Below, one piece after another: positions 1 through 5,600 of a stretch of 8,413 bases of DNA (within the stretch, counting starts at the first letter, position 1; every line of letters starts with the position of its first letter). The stretch is from Flavobacteriales bacterium (GTDB lineage Bacteria > Bacteroidota > Bacteroidia > Flavobacteriales_D > Crocinitomicaceae), in the NCBI GenBank assembly GCA_009926905.1, contig RFNX01000152.1, positions 1 to 8,413 on the forward strand, in the 5' to 3' direction. The translations under genes and the position numbers were made by a program. The notes beneath the pieces are model-generated. The model did no database searches, was not told the DNA's origin, and saw only the letters and a program-made list of their open reading frames with translations.

Positions 1-344
1 TCCCAAACATAAACAGATGCATTTCCTGTTGCACACAATGCTATGCTTTCACCAAAACATAAAGCAGTATCAATTCCAGCATTTACAATTGGAGGTGGAA
101 CGTTCAAATATGTCACGAACAATGAATCTCTATTTTGACATAAATTACCATCAGTTCCAAGTACAGTCAACCAAGTTGAAGCATTTGGATAGTAAGGTGT
201 TCCATTAACTGGAGTTACAGAAGTAGATGGATTTGCACTCCAAACTGGTGTTAACGCACCTCCAAGACTTTGCCATGTAACTTGAGGAACTACAAACTGA
301 CCTAAACAAAGTGTGGTATCTAAACCAGCATTAATTATTGGTAA
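1..344 (-). repeat. Class-E-like units 30 and 31 (31 cut by the window edge)
   Basis: Unit 30 (344-96, 83 residues) starts LPIINAGLDTTLC and unit 31 (95-1, partial) starts PPIVNAGIDTALC, the NAG-x-D-x-x-x-C opening of class E. Unit 30 then has VTWQS, PVWSANP, YYPN and a late Cys in NSLCQNRDSF. Unit 31 shows a second Cys soon after the first (IALCATGN), then VYVW, where the window ends. The return to class-E type after thirteen class-F units marks a module boundary. In comparable proteins such NAG units often come shortly before the C-terminal sorting region, but that lies outside this window. Confidence 0.7.
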
Positions 345-2680
345 CGGATTGACACTAATCGTAAAGAATACTGTATCACCTATACAGCTATTTGCTTGTG
401 GTATCACGCTTATTGTTCCAGTTCTTGGAGCAAGTATGGCATCTGTATTTGTTGTTGTAAACGCAGGTAAAGTATTTACACCCGGTCCAGCGATTCCTAT
501 TGCACCATTTGAATTTGCCCAATTGAATGTTGTATTTGCGACTGGACCTGTAAACACTATAGGGTTTGTCAATTCATTATGACACCACGTTTGACTCGAA
601 ACTGGATCAACCGATGGAGTTGGATTGATTGTTAAATTAAATGTTTCAATTACACCTGGACATCCATTTACAAGTGGTGTTACACTAATTGGAACAACAA
701 TTGGAGTGGAAGGACTAGTATTGATTGCTACAAAGGAAGGAATAACATCAGGAGTACCAGCAGTTGTATCAGTTATTGGCAATGTGAGGTTTAATGGGAA
801 ATTGTGATTCCAAATATAATCTGCAATTGGTGAAGTTCCAAAAATTGTTGTAGCCGGAACAGTTTCTCCATTACAAACGGTGATGTCACCTACTGTTGCT
901 TCTGCAATTGGATTTACAACTATTCTGAATGTATCAGCAATTCCAAAACAACCTTGTCTTTGAGGAATAACTTCAAAATCACTTGCTTGAATGCTTTGAG
1001 AAGAGTTTACAGTTACAAAAGATGGGATACAATTTATTCCACTTATAGGACTCAATCCAATTGAGGAATTATTACCACTCCAGTTAAATGTTGTTGTGTT
1101 TGTCATGTTTCCTGTAAAACAGATTTGCGAAATTGTATTACTTGCACACAAGTTTTGATCTGGTGTAGGGAACAATGTCGGAATTGGTTTCACAACAATT
1201 GAAATTGTATCAGGTGTACCCAAGCAACCATTTAATTGAGGTTGCACGATTATGCTATCGTTGTAATTAAACAAATCTGTATTTTCAGCAGTATCAGCTG
1301 GAATACAACCAATCCCACTACTTGGTAAACCATTTGCAATATTCGGATTAAACCAATGATATTCTGTGGCTGGGTTGTTACCAACAAAGCATATTTGCGG
1401 AATTGAATCGCCATGACAATAACTGTAGTTATGTTGCTGCAATACAACAGTTGTAGTAGGGTTAACATAAATATAGGCAGTATCAGGATCTCCAACGCAT
1501 TGATTGAGTGAAGGAGTACAAATTATCATATTAGTAATAATGTTTGTGGTATTATTCACTGCTGTAAATGATTGAACATTGCCATTTCCTCCTGATCCTG
1601 ATCCAGTAAATGCTGCATTTGAAGTCCAATCATAAGAAGTTCCTGCTACATTCCCTGTAAATACAACTGTTTGAGTTGGCAATCCTGCACATGCTTGTTG
1701 CGTTTGAGGAGAAACAAAAACATTTGGTACCGGTTTCACAGTAATTGAAAATGACATGGTATCACCTGCACAACCCGCATAATATGGAATTACATCAAAA
1801 GTTGAAACAATAGGTGTGAAACCTCCAACTGTTGGGAATGGTGGTATCTCAAAATTATCAGAAGCATCTGTTGTATCAGAAGACGCACATCCAATTGGAT
1901 TATCATTTGACCATATAAATGATGTTTGCGGATAAGATGAAACGTTGGGATTTACAAAAGTTATCAAATCCGTTGTTTCTCCAGCACATAAAATTTGGTC
2001 AGGTACAGGATTAGCAATCGGAATTGGTGCAACAGTAGTGATTGTAAAAGACATTGTATCACCAGTACATCCATTGAAATGTGGTGTAACGTCAATTGTT
2101 GAAGTAATAACGATATTACCAGGATTCAAAGCTATAAATGGTGCAATATTATTCACTCCATCATCTGCCAAACCAATTGTAGAATTATCATTTGACCAAA
2201 CATAATCTGCAGGTCCTTCTGATAAAGGCAAATCCATATTTCCAGAGAGATTAACTGCTTGTGTTGTAGCCCCAACGCACAACGCTTGATTTGGTATTTG
2301 ATTTACCCTTGGTTTTGGTTTTATATTGAAGAATAATGAGTCTTTAGCACCCGTACAGAAACCAAAAACAGGAGTCACTGTGACTTTTGAAGTTACAGTA
2401 TATGGTAAATCATTGGTTGGTGGTACAAATGAAGGTATTGATCCTGTTCCAGGAATGGTCCACGTTGTTGGATAGATTGCCTGTGCTGTTGCATCCCAGT
2501 TATAGACCGTTCCATTAGGTAAATTTCCCGTGAATGTAACTGGCACTGTTGGTTGACCAGCACAAACGGTTTGGTCTGCAACGTGATTTACTGTTGGAAC
2601 TGGATCAACTGTTATGGTAAATTCACTTGTATCTCCAAAACAACTATTTACTGTAGGAATAACTTTATATAAGGCAGTTT
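1..2680 (-). CDS. C-terminal-side piece of the giant repeat protein (units 21-31)
   Basis: The frame is open from an upstream TGA at 2739-2741 to the left edge, with no stop in the window. It has no credible start: the first in-frame ATG (2235-2237) lies inside unit 23. Repeat-like sequence begins at TALYKVIP just after the frame break, completing unit 21, followed by class-F units 22-29, the class-E-like unit 30, and the beginning of unit 31. Motifs recurring here are CAGxxT, FTGN, Y/F-x-W, IGL, IPSF, a hydrophobic strand ending in TP, NGCxG, and FTITVKP. The visible sequence ends in VYVW, the core strand of unit 31, so the protein continues to the left. Family assignment is as sure as for the other pieces; this piece has no long open frame ending inside the window and could easily be missed. 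Confidence 0.8.
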
Positions 2681-5600
2681 GGAAATACCACTTATTGCGT
2701 TCTGTCCAAGAAACGAAGGAACATTTCCAAAAGATGTGTCAGGTAGAGTTGTTCCAGTTTGAATTGACATGTTGTCGGTATTAATCCATGTAAACGTTGT
2801 TCCAAATACATCACTTGTAAAGATCACGGGTATTGTCGGTAAATTGTGACAATTTCCTTGAGTTGGTTGACTGATATAGACATTAGGTTTAGGTTTCACA
2901 GTTATTGTAAATACAGTAGGTATGCCTTGACAACCAGACAAATTTGGAGTAATAGTAATTGAAGCTAACTCGGTTTGATTACTTGCTACTAAAACAAAAC
3001 TAGGAATGCATGTTGAACCAATATTTGGAAGACCAATGGCAGTATTGTTATTCGACCAAGTATAAATTACCCCTGGTGCATTTCCGGTGATGCATCGAGT
3101 AGGGAAAGTTTCTCCTTCACAGAAAACAAAATTTTCAATTGAATCTGCTTTTAAGATTGGATTCACAAAGATGGTAAAATCTACAGGTGTTCCAGCACAA
3201 CCATTGAATGTAGGCACAACATGAACTAACGACGGTATTACTGTATCCGTTACATTTACAGCAGTAAATGACGGGAAAGAATTCGTAGTGTTAGTTGCTG
3301 AAGGTATTCCTGTTATGGCATGATTGGTTGCCGTCCAAACATAGGTAGTTCCTGAAGGTACTGCAACAAATGGTATTGTATTCGAAACATTTCCAACACA
3401 CACTGTTCTGTCTGAAATCGTTTGCATAACTGGAAGTGGCTTCACAGTAATCGTGAACGTTTGAGGAATTCCTAAACAACCGTTCAACTCTGGCGTCACA
3501 GTTATTGTTGCAACTACTGGAACTGTTCCATTGTTAACACCAACGAAAGAATTAATATTTCCTTGACCACTTGGGGCTAGACCAATATTATTATTTGGTG
3601 ATGTAACACTTGTCCAATTGTAAATGGTATTTGGATCACTTGATGTAAAGATTACCGAATTTGTTGATTGACCAGCACAAATTACTTGGTCAACAGGGTC
3701 GTTAACAGTTGAAATTGGTTTAACAGAGATTTTGAAACATTCAGTTGTTCCAGGACAAGTAGTTGCTGGTGATGCAAGGTTAGTCGATGGAGTAACGCAA
3801 ATTGTGGCTTCTAATGTATCCCCTGTGTTATTGATTGCTGTAAATGATGGAATATTTCCATTAGAAGGGTTTAAAGGAGGGTTTTTAATAGAAGGTAAGG
3901 TATTTGTCCAGTTAAAACTTGTTGTTGGAATATTTGCAACAAAATTGACAGCAGAGGTTAATGTATTTGCACACACTATTTGATCTGCAACAGGTTGCAT
4001 TGTCGGACGAGGTAATACTGTAACTGTCAAAATAACTGGTGTTCCAACACAAGTACCTATTGTTGGCGTTACATTATAGATCACATTTTCATGTACCAAA
4101 AGAGGATTAGTGTTAATTAGAACATCAGGTATGGTGTCAGAACTAAAAGTTCCAAGTGACTCTCCAGAAACATTTGGGTTGTCGGTTGCAGACCATTGAA
4201 ATGTTGTAATAGGAGTAAGACCTCCGCCTACAGTCAATGGAATGTTTAACGCGCTGTTTGTACAAGAACCAAATTGATTATTCCCAAGTAAGAAAGGCGT
4301 TGGATTGATATTAATTAAAACAGTATCTCGCTCAATAGGACATGGTCCTGGAGGATCGTTTGTTTCAACAAACAATACTGCAAGATTATTATTCACTTCA
4401 GTTGTACTTGGGTTGTATGTAATGTTCAAACCTACCGGAATTGGCGAACCCCATGTATTCGCATTTTTCCAAACACCACTTGAAGCAGTTCCACTAACTG
4501 TTCCAACTACGTTTACTGGCAAACCACTACAAATTGTTTGGTCAGGACCTGCATTTGCAATTGCTGGAGCTGCAAAAGTAACTCTTACAACATCCGTTAC
4601 AGCTGGACAAGGCCCTATTGGATCGTTTGTTGTCAGTGTTAAATCCAAGAAAGGATTCAATAACTCGGCAGCTGTTGGAGTATATTGAGAAGTATCTGAA
4701 TTACTTGGACTGTAGGTTCCTGCACCAGACCATGTTGCTGAAGTTGCTGAACCACCAATTAAACCTGCTAATGGAATTGCATATTTCGAGCAAGCTGGAA
4801 AGTCTGCACCTGCATTTACTGTTGCAGCTGGATTAACAGTAATAAGAACCGTACTTGTTACTGCTGGACAAGGACCAATGGGATCGTTGGATGTCATCGT
4901 CAAGGTGATACCAGTTGGAACAACATCAGCAAGAACCGGAGTATAAGTCGGTGTCAATGTATTGGCTGAAGTAAGCGTTCCAGGAGCGCCAGAAGATGTC
5001 CAAGTAACAGAACTTGCTGATCCTCCAATCGTACCACCTAAAAGTGCAGTTGAAGTAGAACAGATTGTTTGATTAGCACCTGCATTAACTGTTGGTAAGT
5101 CTTGTATATAAATTATCACACTGTCTGAAACAGAAGAACATGTAACATCGACTGTTGAATAAATCAATATAACAGAGTCGGCAAGAATTTCAAGAGAAGT
5201 TGGAGTGTAAACAGCGTTGCTTGCAGTATTACTAGGGACAAATGAACCAGAACCTCCTGACCATACACCTGCTGTTGCACTACCTCCAAGCACACCCGCC
5301 AATGTCGCAGATGAATTCGAACAAATAGTTTGGTTTGGACCAGCTGAAACTGTTGGCAATGCTTTTATTGTTACTAATGTTGCACTACTTGCACAATTTG
5401 TTCCTGTTTCTGTCATGATAATAGATGCAGTTCCAGCAATATGACCTGTTACAACTCCAGTAATTGGATTTACTGAGGCAAACGTTGGGTTAAGACTTGA
5501 CCAAGTACCAACAGTAGGAGCTCCACTTGAAGTTGCTGTTAATGTTATTGTTTGATTCACACAAACCGTCGCGGTTGCAACATTTACAACAGGAATTGGA

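Noticed and set aside
313..582. Plus-strand open stretches in the left third (also 625-807 and 1945-2205)
   Set aside because: They mirror the minus-strand repeat, whose frame is open and matches a known domain pattern throughout.
1250..1495. Minus-strand open stretch in another frame
   Set aside because: Out-of-frame reading of units 25-26; the correct frame gives SYCHGDSIPQICFVGN with intact repeat motifs.
2670..2690. Programmed -1 ribosomal frameshifting at the breaks
   Set aside because: The in-frame contexts (ATT-TCC-AAA-CTG here, and CCA-ACC-CTC at 6863) do not fit the X-XXY-YYZ slippery pattern. Two such events in repeats of one structural protein would be without obvious purpose.
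4305..4688. 127-codon open stretch on the plus strand
   Set aside because: Antisense shadow of the class-E units; composition follows the repeat codons and there is no homology or regulatory context.
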